Under the pieces are notes generated by a model. It was not told the DNA's origin and did no database searches. It was given only the letters and a program-made list of their open reading frames with translations. Shown one piece after another: positions 15,795 to 22,722 of a DNA stretch of 22,722 bases. The DNA is from Alphaproteobacteria bacterium (GTDB lineage Bacteria > Pseudomonadota > Alphaproteobacteria > ATCC43930 > CGMCC-115725). Every line of letters starts with the position of its first letter. Positions within the stretch are counted from its first letter, which is position 1. Made by a program: the position numbers and the translations under genes. Location of the stretch: the NCBI GenBank assembly GCA_028866355.1, contig JAGWIH010000005.1, positions 1-22,722 of the forward strand. Direction: 5' to 3'.

Positions 15795-16622
15795 ATGGCG
15801 GGACGACAGCAGGCAACGACGGCGGCACCGACCGAGCTGCAATCGCTCGCGCCGCATCTCGGCGGTTCGATCCAGGCACTGGAACGCGGGCTGAAGCTGC
15901 TGGCGGTCATCGCCGAGGCCGACGGCTTGTCGCTGACCAGCCTGGCGCAGCGCGCCGGCATCGCGCCGTCGACGGCGCATCGCATTCTCGCCACGCTCAA
16001 GGCCAGCGGCTTTGTCCATTGCGACGAAGCGAACGGCGTCTATCTGATCGGCGTTCAGGCCTTCCGCATCGGCAACGCGTTTCTGCGCAACCGCAAGCTG
16101 GCCGACGCCGGACGCAGCGCCATGCGCACGCTGATGGAAGCGACCGGCGAAACCGTGAACATGGGCATCGAAGACGAAGGTTATGTCGTCTTCATTTCGC
16201 AAGCCGAAAGCCACCAATCGGTGCGCGCGTTCCATCGTCCGGGTTCGCGCAGCCTGCTGCACGCGTCGAGCATCGGCAAAGCCATCATGGCGGCGCTGCC
16301 GGATGACGCCGCGACCGAACGGCTGCTTCGGACCGGCATGCCGAAATTCACCGAGCATACGATCGTCGACCCGCAGGCGTTGCTGGCCGACCTCGCGCGC
16401 GTGCGCAAGCGCGGCTGGTCGGTCGACAATGAAGAGCGCGCCGAAGGCCTGCGTTGCGTCGGCGCCGCGGTCTATAACGAACATGCCGAAGTCGTTGGCG
16501 CGATCTCGATCTCGGGACCGGTCGTGCGCATGACGGAGGAGCGTATCGGCGAGCTCGGCCCGATGGTCAAGCGCACCGCCGCCGAAATCACCGCCCGCAT
16601 CGGCGGCCGACTGCCGTCATAG
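15795..16622 (+). CDS. IclR-family transcriptional regulator
   Basis: A 275-residue IclR-family protein. The N-terminal winged helix-turn-helix is about residues 25-85 (GGSIQALERGLKLL, then LTSLAQRAGIAPSTAHRIL). The C-terminal effector domain follows, with typical SIGKAIMA and RGWSVDNEERAEGLRCVGAAV blocks. ATG 15795 was chosen for its AGGA motif 8 bases upstream; GTG 15735 and ATG 15741 are in frame and would add up to 20 residues. It is divergent from the 14-gene run and is the obvious candidate regulator. IclR-family members near glyoxylate genes (AllR, BhcR) bind glyoxylate; that this one does is a guess. Confidence 0.9.
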   Translation: MAGRQQATTAAPTELQSLAPHLGGSIQALERGLKLLAVIAEADGLSLTSLAQRAGIAPSTAHRILATLKASGFVHCDEANGVYLIGVQAFRIGNAFLRNRKLADAGRSAMRTLMEATGETVNMGIEDEGYVVFISQAESHQSVRAFHRPGSRSLLHASSIGKAIMAALPDDAATERLLRTGMPKFTEHTIVDPQALLADLARVRKRGWSVDNEERAEGLRCVGAAVYNEHAEVVGAISISGPVVRMTEERIGELGPMVKRTAAEITARIGGRLPS

Positions 16623-16884
16623 ATCTGCAATGGCTGCGTTCGTCGCGCGCATCGGCAAGCGCGGCGCCGGCGATCGGACAGCTTCCAGCAATTGTTAGCC
16701 GCGGCCTACGGCTAGTCCCCGTCGGCAATCGTCGGTCACCGATCTGTCACGACGAACCTTCAGTCACGCGGTTTTGATGCAACGGCGCGGCTTTTCGTTT
16801 TTGATCCACTGGCGGGATGGCTAACCTTGCATCGGAGCGGCACGACCACCGTCGGCCGGCCGCACATCAAACAAGGGGTATCAC

Positions 16885-17112
16885 ATGGCCAAGAGGCTTG
16901 GTCTTCTCGCGATCGCGGCGGCCGTCATGGCGTATGCGCCGATGGCGGCTTGGGGATGCAGCGGCAGCTCGGCGCAACTGAACGACGGCACGACGGTCGC
17001 GCAAGGCTATGGCTCGCCGTCGGCGCAGCCTATGCAGGACCAAAACGGATCGCAGCCGATGGGCCAGAGTGGCTCCGGCAGCAGCAATTCGGACTCGTCG
17101 AGCGACCACTGA
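16885..17112 (+). CDS. Small exported protein of unknown function
   Basis: A 75-residue protein with a classic N-terminal signal: MAKR, then a hydrophobic alanine-rich core to about residue 24, then CSGSS. The remaining ~50 residues are rich in Ser, Gln, Gly and Asp and likely disordered, ending SSSDH. AAGGGG lies 8 bases before the ATG. A cysteine follows the hydrophobic core, but AWGC is a poor lipobox, so lipoprotein status is uncertain. A hairpin terminator follows. The 262 bases between the IclR gene and this one hold no gene I can support. I do not recognise a family. Confidence 0.6.
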   Translation: MAKRLGLLAIAAAVMAYAPMAAWGCSGSSAQLNDGTTVAQGYGSPSAQPMQDQNGSQPMGQSGSGSSNSDSSSDH

Positions 17113-17164
17113 ACACGAATTCCGGCGTCACCGACCTTTAAGTAAGACACGTCGCAGAATGCGT

Positions 17165-17200
17165 AACGGCCGAGGGTGCCCATGGCAATCCTCGGCCGTT
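17165..17200. terminator. Hairpin terminator between convergent genes
   Basis: AACGGCCGAGG (17165-17175) and CCTCGGCCGTT (17190-17200) form a perfect 11-base-pair stem. The 14-base loop can itself pair TGCC with GGCA. On the plus strand GAATTTTG follows, a short U run, so it should end the small exported-protein gene. The convergent gene on the minus strand stops at 17229 and would read into the same stem, but without a U run. Confidence 0.75.
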
Positions 17201-17228
17201 GAATTTTGCTCGTCCCGTCTCTGTGCGG

Positions 17229-18359
17229 TCAGCGCATCCCGATCAAGCCGAAGAAGCGGATGGGCAGGCATTGCGGAACTGGCGTTCCGTGATATTTCCA
17301 GCCGCCGGGCAAATCCGGATGGAAGACATCGGCACACACGGCTCGCGTGGTGTTCGCCGACGCGACTTGGGGGGTGCGCCGCGCCGGCGCCACCGGCGTG
17401 ACAGGGCGGCGGACCTGATGCTCGACCGACGGACGCGGAGAAATCGGTTTCGGCTGCGCGATCGTCGCCGTCTGGACCGACGGGATTTCCACGGATGCGC
17501 CGTTACCCGGCACGCGGGTTGGCGCCGAGACGGGTGGCGGCGGCAGCACAGCCATCGTACTCGGCACCGGCACGGTCGCGACTGGTGTTGCTGGTGTTGC
17601 TGGTGTTGCCGCCGATGCGACGTGGGCGGTCGGCGGCGTATTCGTGATCTCGGCAATAGGCGGCGACGCTTGGTGCGAAACCAACGCGACGGCACCGAGC
17701 GCGAGTAGCGCCATGGCCGCGGCGACCGGCGATATCGGCCAGCTGCGCCAAGCCGGCGGCGGCACCGATTCCGGCGTCACCGGCCGATGCTCGCGTACTG
17801 GCGCCGCGAGCGTCATTGGCGGCGGCGATTCACCGTGCGGTTGGCGGATTTCATCGCCGCTTAGTGCAACCGGCACCACGATGGCCTCGGGTGTAGGTGC
17901 GGCTTCGGACGGCCGCAAGCGTGCCAGCATCAGATCGGGCGTTGCGAGCAGAAGATCGACGATGGCCTCGCACCAGTTCGGATTGGCGAGGCCGCATGGC
18001 GATCCGCCGAACGCGGCGTTGATCTGATCGGCAACGGTATCGGACATCGTCGCCGTTATCGTCACCGCGACAATGCAGAGCGCATCGTCTTGCAGCGCCG
18101 CGAAACCGGTATGCCACAAGAAATCATCGAGCGGCGCAATCGCGGGTGCGGCGTCGACGGTATCGACCAGCGCGATGCCCTTGTCCGGATGCAGCACGAC
18201 ATAACGAACCCAGGGGGGTCCATCAGCGCCAGACGCCCGGCGGGTAGCGAGCACGATCCAAGGCTCGGCGAGCGCTGCAAGCGCCGCGCGCAATTGCCCT
18301 AGCAGATCAGCATCCACCGGATCTGCGATTCGATCCTGCTCGGAAATTTCCGCCGTCAC
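17229..18359 (-). CDS. Single-pass membrane protein with proline-rich periplasmic region, function unknown
   Basis: A 376-residue protein I cannot place in a family. Residues 1-150 form a plausible globular cytoplasmic domain (PWIVLATRRASG, VRYVVLHPDKGIALVD). A proline-rich stretch leads to one membrane segment at about 209-228 (SPVAAAMALLALGAVALVSH). The rest is Pro/Ala/Thr/Val-rich, including an ATP tripeptide repeat, and ends in a compact tail with two cysteines (CADVFHPDLPGGWKYHG and PQC). The start is GTG 18359 with GGAAGG 9 bases upstream. The layout, a cytoplasmic domain, one helix and a proline-rich spacer to a small periplasmic tip, resembles envelope-spanning proteins, but no function can be given. 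Confidence 0.72.
   Translation of the reverse strand: MTAEISEQDRIADPVDADLLGQLRAALAALAEPWIVLATRRASGADGPPWVRYVVLHPDKGIALVDTVDAAPAIAPLDDFLWHTGFAALQDDALCIVAVTITATMSDTVADQINAAFGGSPCGLANPNWCEAIVDLLLATPDLMLARLRPSEAAPTPEAIVVPVALSGDEIRQPHGESPPPMTLAAPVREHRPVTPESVPPPAWRSWPISPVAAAMALLALGAVALVSHQASPPIAEITNTPPTAHVASAATPATPATPVATVPVPSTMAVLPPPPVSAPTRVPGNGASVEIPSVQTATIAQPKPISPRPSVEHQVRRPVTPVAPARRTPQVASANTTRAVCADVFHPDLPGGWKYHGTPVPQCLPIRFFGLIGMR
17583..17609. repeat. Three tandem copies of a 9-base unit
   Basis: TGGTGTTGC is repeated exactly three times in the proline-rich gene and encodes Ala-Thr-Pro repeats on the minus strand. The unit keeps the reading frame. Copy number could vary by slippage. Confidence 0.85.
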
Positions 18360-18529
18360 GCTGCGCGACCTTCCATCTGCTTACTGCGGTCGATCGTTTG
18401 CCGCAGGACGCGCCGTTCCGAACCAAGCGCAAGCATGCACCTGATTTACGATCGGGCGAAGGCGCCAGTGGTGATCAATTGGTGGCACCCCACGGCGTGC
18501 GAAGCGATCAGGCTGGCGCGCCGGCAGGC

Positions 18530-18619
18530 TGGCGGAGGGAGTGGGATTCGAACCCACGTTACGGTTTCCCGTAAACACGCTTTCCAAGCGTGCGCCTTAA
18601 ACCACTCGGCCACCCCTCC
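18530..18619 (-). tRNA. tRNA-Ser (anticodon GGA)
   Basis: A 90-base serine tRNA with encoded CCA. The acceptor strand GGAGGGG pairs with TCCCTCC (one G-U). The D-arm GCCGAGTGG is typical. The anticodon arm is GCACGC-TTGGAAA-GCGTGT, giving anticodon GGA. A long class II variable arm (TTTACGGGAAACCGTAAC) and the T-arm GTGGGTTCGAATCCCAC follow. Discriminator base is G, as expected for serine. The 170 bases between this tRNA and the membrane-protein gene show no supported gene. Confidence 0.97.
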
Positions 18620-18681
18620 CAAAAGCGCGCGAAGCCTAATGAAGCGGGGAAACGGACGCAACCGCCGGGCGGCGGACGTGG

Positions 18682-18930
18682 TTAGGCCACCTGGCTGCCG
18701 ATCTCGGGTCCGGCAATCGGCGGATCGAGCGGCAGACCGGAATAATGGTCGCGCAGCTCGGCACGGATGCGGTTGATCTCGGAGATGATATCAACCCAGA
18801 TCGCGGCCGCGCCGGCGTCGCCGCTTTCCATCAACGAAGCGGCGCGGAAGCCGGCCTTGATCGAAGCGCCCGTGCCGTGCCGACGAATCATCAACTGGGC
18901 GGCTTCACGCAATTCGGAATGACGCAGCAT
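18682..18930 (-). CDS. Small hypothetical protein, possibly a conserved alphaproteobacterial family
   Basis: An 82-residue, predominantly helical protein (HSELREAAQLMIRRHG, then AAIWVDIISEINRIRAELRDH) with no signal or membrane segment. The frame is open up to 19050, but the upstream 40 residues are Arg-rich and lack structure, so ATG 18930 was preferred; the ribosome-binding site is weak. The pattern of alternating helical residues and a conserved-looking middle suggests a real gene. I do not recognise its function. It sits between tRNA-Ser and lepA on the same strand as lepA. Confidence 0.6.
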   Translation of the reverse strand: MLRHSELREAAQLMIRRHGTGASIKAGFRAASLMESGDAGAAAIWVDIISEINRIRAELRDHYSGLPLDPPIAGPEIGSQVA

Positions 18931-19083
18931 GGCAGCAAGGTTCCGGCAGAGTGGTCGGCGGGCGCGAAACCCGCGCACTTTCCATAACATTGAGACGTGA
19001 ACAGGGTATTTACGCGGTAACCTTGCCGCCGCGACGCGCGTGCGCGTCATGGTTAGACGTCGTTAACCAAACCGGGGTTGGCG

Positions 19084-20886
19084 CTACTCGTCGCCCATCT
19101 TGAGCGCGGCGATGAAGGCGGATTGCGGGATGTCGACCTTGCCGAACTGGCGCATCCGCTTGCGGCCTTCCTTCTGCTTTTCCAGAAGCTTGCGTTTGCG
19201 CGTCACGTCGCCGCCATAGCATTTGGCGAGCACGTCTTTCCGCAGCGCCTTCACTGTTTCGCGCGCGATGACGCGGCTCCCAATCGCCGCCTGGATGGCG
19301 ATCAGGAAAAGCTGGCGTGGAATCAATTCCTTCAGTCGTTCGCACATGGCGCGGCCGCGGCGTTCGGCCTGGCTGCGATGCACGATCGTGGCGAGTGCGT
19401 CGACGGGCTCGCTGTTGACGAGGATGTTCATCTGCACCAGATCACCAGCCTCGTACCCGTCCATCTGGTAATCGAAGCTGGCATAGCCGCGCGACACGGA
19501 TTTGAGGCGGTCGTAGAAATCGAACACCACCTCGTTCAGCGGCAGGCGATAGACCACCATCGCGCGCTTGCCGGCATAGGTCAGGTCATTCTGCACGCCG
19601 CGCCGTTCCTCGCACAGCGCCAGCACGCTGCCGAGATAATCATCGGGCACCAGGATGGTCGCCTTGATCCACGGCTCTTCGAGATGGTCGATCTTCACCG
19701 GGTCAGGCATGTCCACGGGATTGTGCAGCGCCACCATCGAGCCGTCGCGCTGATGGATGTGATAGACCACCGACGGCGCGGTCGGGATCAGGTCGAGATT
19801 GAATTCGCGCTCCAGCCGCTCCTCGATGATCTCGAGGTGCAGCAATCCCAGAAATCCGCAGCGGAAGCCAAAGCCCAGCGCCGCCGAGGTTTCGGGCTCG
19901 TATTCGAAGCTGGCATCGTTGAGCCGCAATTTGGACAGGCTGTCACGGAGATGGTCGTAATCCGCGGCGTCGGCTGGGAACAGGCCGCAGAACACCACGG
20001 GCTGCAACGGCTTGAAGCCGGGCAGCGGCGCGGCGGCCGGCCGGCGATCTTCCGTGATGGTGTCGCCGATCTTGCAATCGGCCACCGTTTTGATGCCCGA
20101 GGTGATGAAGCCGATCTCGCCCGGCCCCAGTTCGGTCACCGGCAGGGGCTTGGGCGTGAACACGCCCACCTTGTCGACCGTATGGGTGGCGCCGGTCGCC
20201 ATGAAGCGAACCTTGAGGCCCGGCTTCATCACGCCGTCCTTCACGCGCACCAGGATGACCACACCGAGATAGGAATCGTACCAGCTATCGACCAGCAAGG
20301 CCTTCAGCGGCGCGGCGGCGTCACCCTTGGGCGGGGGCAAACGCTCGACCAAGGCTTCCAGCACACCTTCGATGTTGATGCCGGTCTTGGCCGAAATCTC
20401 GACTGCACCCGAGGCGTCGATGCCGATCACTTCCTCGATCTGTTCGCGCACGCGTTGCGGCTCGGCCGCCGGCAGGTCGATCTTATTGAGCACCGGCACG
20501 ATCTCGTGCCCGGCGTCGATCGCCTGGTAGACGTTGGCCAAGGTTTGCGCCTCGACACCCTGGCTGGCGTCGACCACCAGCAGCGAACCTTCGCAGGCCG
20601 CCAGCGACCGGCTGACCTCGTAGGCGAAATCGACATGGCCCGGCGTGTCCATCAGGTTGAGCTCGTACTTCTCGCCGTTCTTGGCGGTGTAGTTGAGCCG
20701 CACGGTCTGCGCCTTGATGGTGATGCCGCGCTCGCGCTCGATATCCATGCTGTCGAGCACCTGGGCGCGCATCTCGCGGCTCTCCAGCCCGCCGCAGAAT
20801 TCGATCAGCCGGTCGGCCAACGTCGACTTGCCGTGGTCGATATGGGCGATGATCGCGAAGTTACGGATATGCGCGAGATCAGTCAT
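19084..20886 (-). CDS. lepA: Elongation factor 4 (LepA)
   Basis: A 600-residue translational GTPase, the standard LepA length. It acts on the ribosome and can back-translocate tRNAs under stress. GTPase motifs are clear: G1 AHIDHGKS (14-21), switch I RERGITIKAQ (51-60), G3 DTPGHVDF (80-87), G4 NKID (134-137). The LepA-specific C-terminal domain is intact, ending with the KRKLLEKQKEGRKRMRQFG block that interacts with tRNA. ATG 20886 begins MTDLAHIRNFAIIAHIDHG, the typical start. It lies 24 bases downstream of the glycosyltransferase stop. Highly conserved housekeeping gene. Confidence 0.98.
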   Translation of the reverse strand: MTDLAHIRNFAIIAHIDHGKSTLADRLIEFCGGLESREMRAQVLDSMDIERERGITIKAQTVRLNYTAKNGEKYELNLMDTPGHVDFAYEVSRSLAACEGSLLVVDASQGVEAQTLANVYQAIDAGHEIVPVLNKIDLPAAEPQRVREQIEEVIGIDASGAVEISAKTGINIEGVLEALVERLPPPKGDAAAPLKALLVDSWYDSYLGVVILVRVKDGVMKPGLKVRFMATGATHTVDKVGVFTPKPLPVTELGPGEIGFITSGIKTVADCKIGDTITEDRRPAAAPLPGFKPLQPVVFCGLFPADAADYDHLRDSLSKLRLNDASFEYEPETSAALGFGFRCGFLGLLHLEIIEERLEREFNLDLIPTAPSVVYHIHQRDGSMVALHNPVDMPDPVKIDHLEEPWIKATILVPDDYLGSVLALCEERRGVQNDLTYAGKRAMVVYRLPLNEVVFDFYDRLKSVSRGYASFDYQMDGYEAGDLVQMNILVNSEPVDALATIVHRSQAERRGRAMCERLKELIPRQLFLIAIQAAIGSRVIARETVKALRKDVLAKCYGGDVTRKRKLLEKQKEGRKRMRQFGKVDIPQSAFIAALKMGDE

Positions 20887-20910
20887 GAGCGAATGGCACC
20901 CGGCATCATC

Positions 20911-21669
20911 TTAGCGAATCTGGGCAGACGTGGTTTGTACAGTCGAAATATTGTGGTCGTTTGGCGTGACGACCAAGGGCGGAAAACTCACAAACGTGTT
21001 GATCTTTGGAAAAACGTCGTTGACCACAACGCCTAGATCGCGATTTGGCAGAGTGCGACCGAGGCCAGGGATCGGGACGTCTATATTCCGGAACGGCAGA
21101 CAGAACCGCTTCATGTTCTGCGCGCCTGCAACAGAAATCGAATAACAGGGCATGCCAAATGCCTGAAAAAGCCGAAACAGCTGCGGGTTCAAGTTTGCGG
21201 ACTGAAACGCTTCAACACCTTTCCTCATGCGCTGCTGATCGAACTGGCCCACGCAAGTCGTGACTCCCGGTATCACATCAAACCAAACGATCGAATCAAA
21301 ATTCCATCCCCAAAACATGACGTGCCAATCTTTCGGGAGTGTCTTGACCAATGGTTCCGCTGCTGCGATAAATCCGAGGTTGAAAATCGCATCGTCTTCG
21401 CAAATCGTAATCGCCTGGTTCCGCTCGATCGCCAAATTCCACAATGTGAGATGCGACAGAGCACTTCCCAACGCTCCATCGTTGTACTGGAGGTCGCGGG
21501 CGATGATGCCTTGATTCGCCAACAGATCTCTTGAGGCGTTCTTTCCATCGACCGCCGCGAACCGAGAAACATATTGCTTCAGATGACTATTACGTTTTTC
21601 GAACGATAACCATCGGTCCTTGCTCCGATCGAGGTTCATTACGTAGATAGGTAAGGGCCATGACTCCAT
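20911..21669 (-). CDS. Glycosyltransferase family 25 (LPS-biosynthesis type) protein
   Basis: A 252-residue GT25 family protein, close to the usual length. The N-terminal strand IYVMNLDRSKDRW (8-20), the block GALGSALSHLTLW (65-77) and the acidic metal/nucleotide motif ICEDDA (89-94) are diagnostic. Such enzymes add sugars, often galactose, to lipooligosaccharide or to proteins at the membrane. The ATG at 21669 has GGAG 6 bases upstream. Sampled 60-base lines are 47-48% GC, versus about 67% in a lepA line, so the gene was probably acquired. It stands alone between lepA and pheT with no other cell-surface genes. Sugar and acceptor are unknown. Confidence 0.85.
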   Translation of the reverse strand: MESWPLPIYVMNLDRSKDRWLSFEKRNSHLKQYVSRFAAVDGKNASRDLLANQGIIARDLQYNDGALGSALSHLTLWNLAIERNQAITICEDDAIFNLGFIAAAEPLVKTLPKDWHVMFWGWNFDSIVWFDVIPGVTTCVGQFDQQRMRKGVEAFQSANLNPQLFRLFQAFGMPCYSISVAGAQNMKRFCLPFRNIDVPIPGLGRTLPNRDLGVVVNDVFPKINTFVSFPPLVVTPNDHNISTVQTTSAQIR

Positions 21670-21745
21670 TTGCGCTCCGCTGGAAAAAATCGAGCTTGGC
21701 CCTCAGTGCACCAAAATACTCGAGACAGCTATCGAAGCCTTCGGT

Positions 21746-22722
21746 CTAGCACCGTAAACTCCCGCCGGTGGCTTTTTCGACCGCGGCGACCAGCTTGGCC
21801 GAGAAACCTTCGATCTCCGCGTCGGTGAGCGTCGCTTCGGTCGGCTGCAAGGTGACGCTGATCGCGAGCGATTTCTTGCCGTCGGGCAGGCCCTTGCCCT
21901 GATAAAGGTCGAACAACCGAACCTCTGACACCAGCTTGCGGTCGACGCCGCGCGCCGCGCGCAATAGCGTTTCCGCCGACACCTCGGCGTCGACGACGAA
22001 GGCGAAGTCGCGGCTCACCGGCTGGAACGGCGACAGCTTGAGCAAGGGGCGCGCGGTGCCCTTGGCGCGCGGTTCGGGCACGGCGTCGAGAAACACCTCG
22101 AAGCCCGCGACCGGGCCCTCGACCGCCATCGACCGCAGCACGCCCGGATGGATTTCGCCGAATGTCGCCAGCACCTTCGGTCCTTGGCGCAGGGTGCCGG
22201 ACCGCCCAGGGTGGTACCAATCCGGCGCCGACGCCTCGAGTTGCATCGCATCGGACGCGACGCCGGCGGCGGCCAAGGCCACGAGCGCATCTTCCTTGGC
22301 ATCGAACACGCTCGCCGCGCGCGCCGGTTCGTTCCACGTCTTCGGCCGCACGGCGCCGGCGCGAATGCCGGCGGCGACCAGGTCCTGGCCTGTCTCCGTA
22401 TCATCGCGATACTGCGGTCCGAGTTCGAACAGCGCGACATCGGCCAGGCCACGATCGGCATTGCGCCGCGCGGCGGCCAGCAGGTTGGGCAGGATCGACG
22501 GCCGCATCGCGTCGAGATCGGCGCTGATCGGGTTGAGCAGCGTCATGTTTGCGGCGGCGCCGCCGAACAAGGCCGCATCCTTGAGCGCCAGGAACGAGAA
22601 GCTGACCGCCTCGACCAGACCGTGCGCCGCCAGGGTGCGCCGGACGGTGCCGGCGCGACGTTGCGCCGGCGTCAAGGCCGGCGGCGGCACCGCGCCATCG
22701 CGCGGCAGCGAGACCGCCGGAA
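21746..22722 (-). CDS. pheT: Phenylalanyl-tRNA synthetase beta subunit, 5' end cut by window
   Basis: The C-terminal 325 residues of PheT. The visible part covers the core domain that follows the B5 domain (PAVSLPRDGAVPPP, RRTLAAHGLVEAVSFSF, LLNPISADLDAMRPSILPNLL) and the terminal ferredoxin-fold anticodon-binding domain (SPFQPVSRDFAFVV to GGSLRC). The frame is open through base 22722, so the start lies outside. With PheS it forms the alpha2-beta2 enzyme that charges tRNA-Phe; pheS should lie upstream, beyond the right edge. Confidence 0.95.
   Translation of the reverse strand, partial: PAVSLPRDGAVPPPALTPAQRRAGTVRRTLAAHGLVEAVSFSFLALKDAALFGGAAANMTLLNPISADLDAMRPSILPNLLAAARRNADRGLADVALFELGPQYRDDTETGQDLVAAGIRAGAVRPKTWNEPARAASVFDAKEDALVALAAAGVASDAMQLEASAPDWYHPGRSGTLRQGPKVLATFGEIHPGVLRSMAVEGPVAGFEVFLDAVPEPRAKGTARPLLKLSPFQPVSRDFAFVVDAEVSAETLLRAARGVDRKLVSEVRLFDLYQGKGLPDGKKSLAISVTLQPTEATLTDAEIEGFSAKLVAAVEKATGGSLRC

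Noticed and set aside
16696..16714. Possible terminator after the IclR gene (TAGCCG, 7-base loop, CGGCTA)
   Set aside because: Only six base pairs and no U run follow, so the call is too weak.
18530..18619. tRNA-Ser as an attachment site for a mobile island
   Set aside because: No integrase, no second copy of the tRNA 3' end and no composition break were seen next to it.
19078..21036. Long plus-strand open frame (about 650 codons) opposite lepA and the glycosyltransferase
   Set aside because: It mirrors lepA in the antisense frame, is rich in His, Arg and Gln, and has no domain; GC-rich genes commonly leave such open shadows.
21725..21745. Short palindrome CGAAGCCTTCG after pheT
   Set aside because: Only a four-base-pair hairpin is possible and the T run nearby is not adjacent.
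1..22722. CRISPR arrays, insertion sequences, prophage genes
   Set aside because: No regularly spaced repeats, transposase-like frames or phage structural genes were found in either strand.

Overview
The window looks like a GC-rich chromosome segment from an alphaproteobacterium. The basis is the codon and base composition, a LivKHMGF-type transporter, methylotroph-like serine-cycle enzymes, and housekeeping genes (lepA, pheT, tRNA-Ser). Genus and order cannot be fixed from the sequence alone.

Bases 1 to about 15,600 hold one long run of fourteen co-directional genes, all on the minus strand, with many stop/start overlaps (ATGA or TAATG type). In transcription order they are: serine hydroxymethyltransferase (glyA), serine-glyoxylate aminotransferase, a ketopantoate-reductase-like protein, a hydroxypyruvate-reductase-like dehydrogenase, the two subunits of an acid-CoA ligase related to malate thiokinase, a stand-alone PAS protein, a complete Liv-type ABC importer (binding protein, permease, a fused permease-ATPase, second ATPase), and a three-subunit flavoprotein / iron-sulfur / CCG-domain oxidoreductase. 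The last gene runs off the window at base 1. A divergent IclR-family regulator (15795-16622) heads the run. The spacer between it and glyA holds an inverted repeat that matches the classical IclR-box pattern closely.

Read together, GlyA, the aminotransferase and the dehydrogenase can turn glyoxylate plus a C1 unit into glycerate. The ligase could supply glyoxylate by activating malate, but only if a malyl-CoA lyase exists elsewhere. The importer and the fumarate-reductase-like complex suggest that an external carboxylic or amino acid feeds the route. The substrate is not known. The ligase lacks several hallmark residues of its family, so malate is only a guess.

Bases 16,623-18,529 hold a small exported protein, a convergent-gene hairpin terminator and a proline-rich single-pass membrane protein of unknown function. 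Bases 18,530-22,722 hold tRNA-Ser(GGA), a small conserved-looking unknown protein, lepA, a GT25-family glycosyltransferase with clearly lower GC than its neighbours (probably acquired), and the C-terminal part of pheT, which runs off the right edge.
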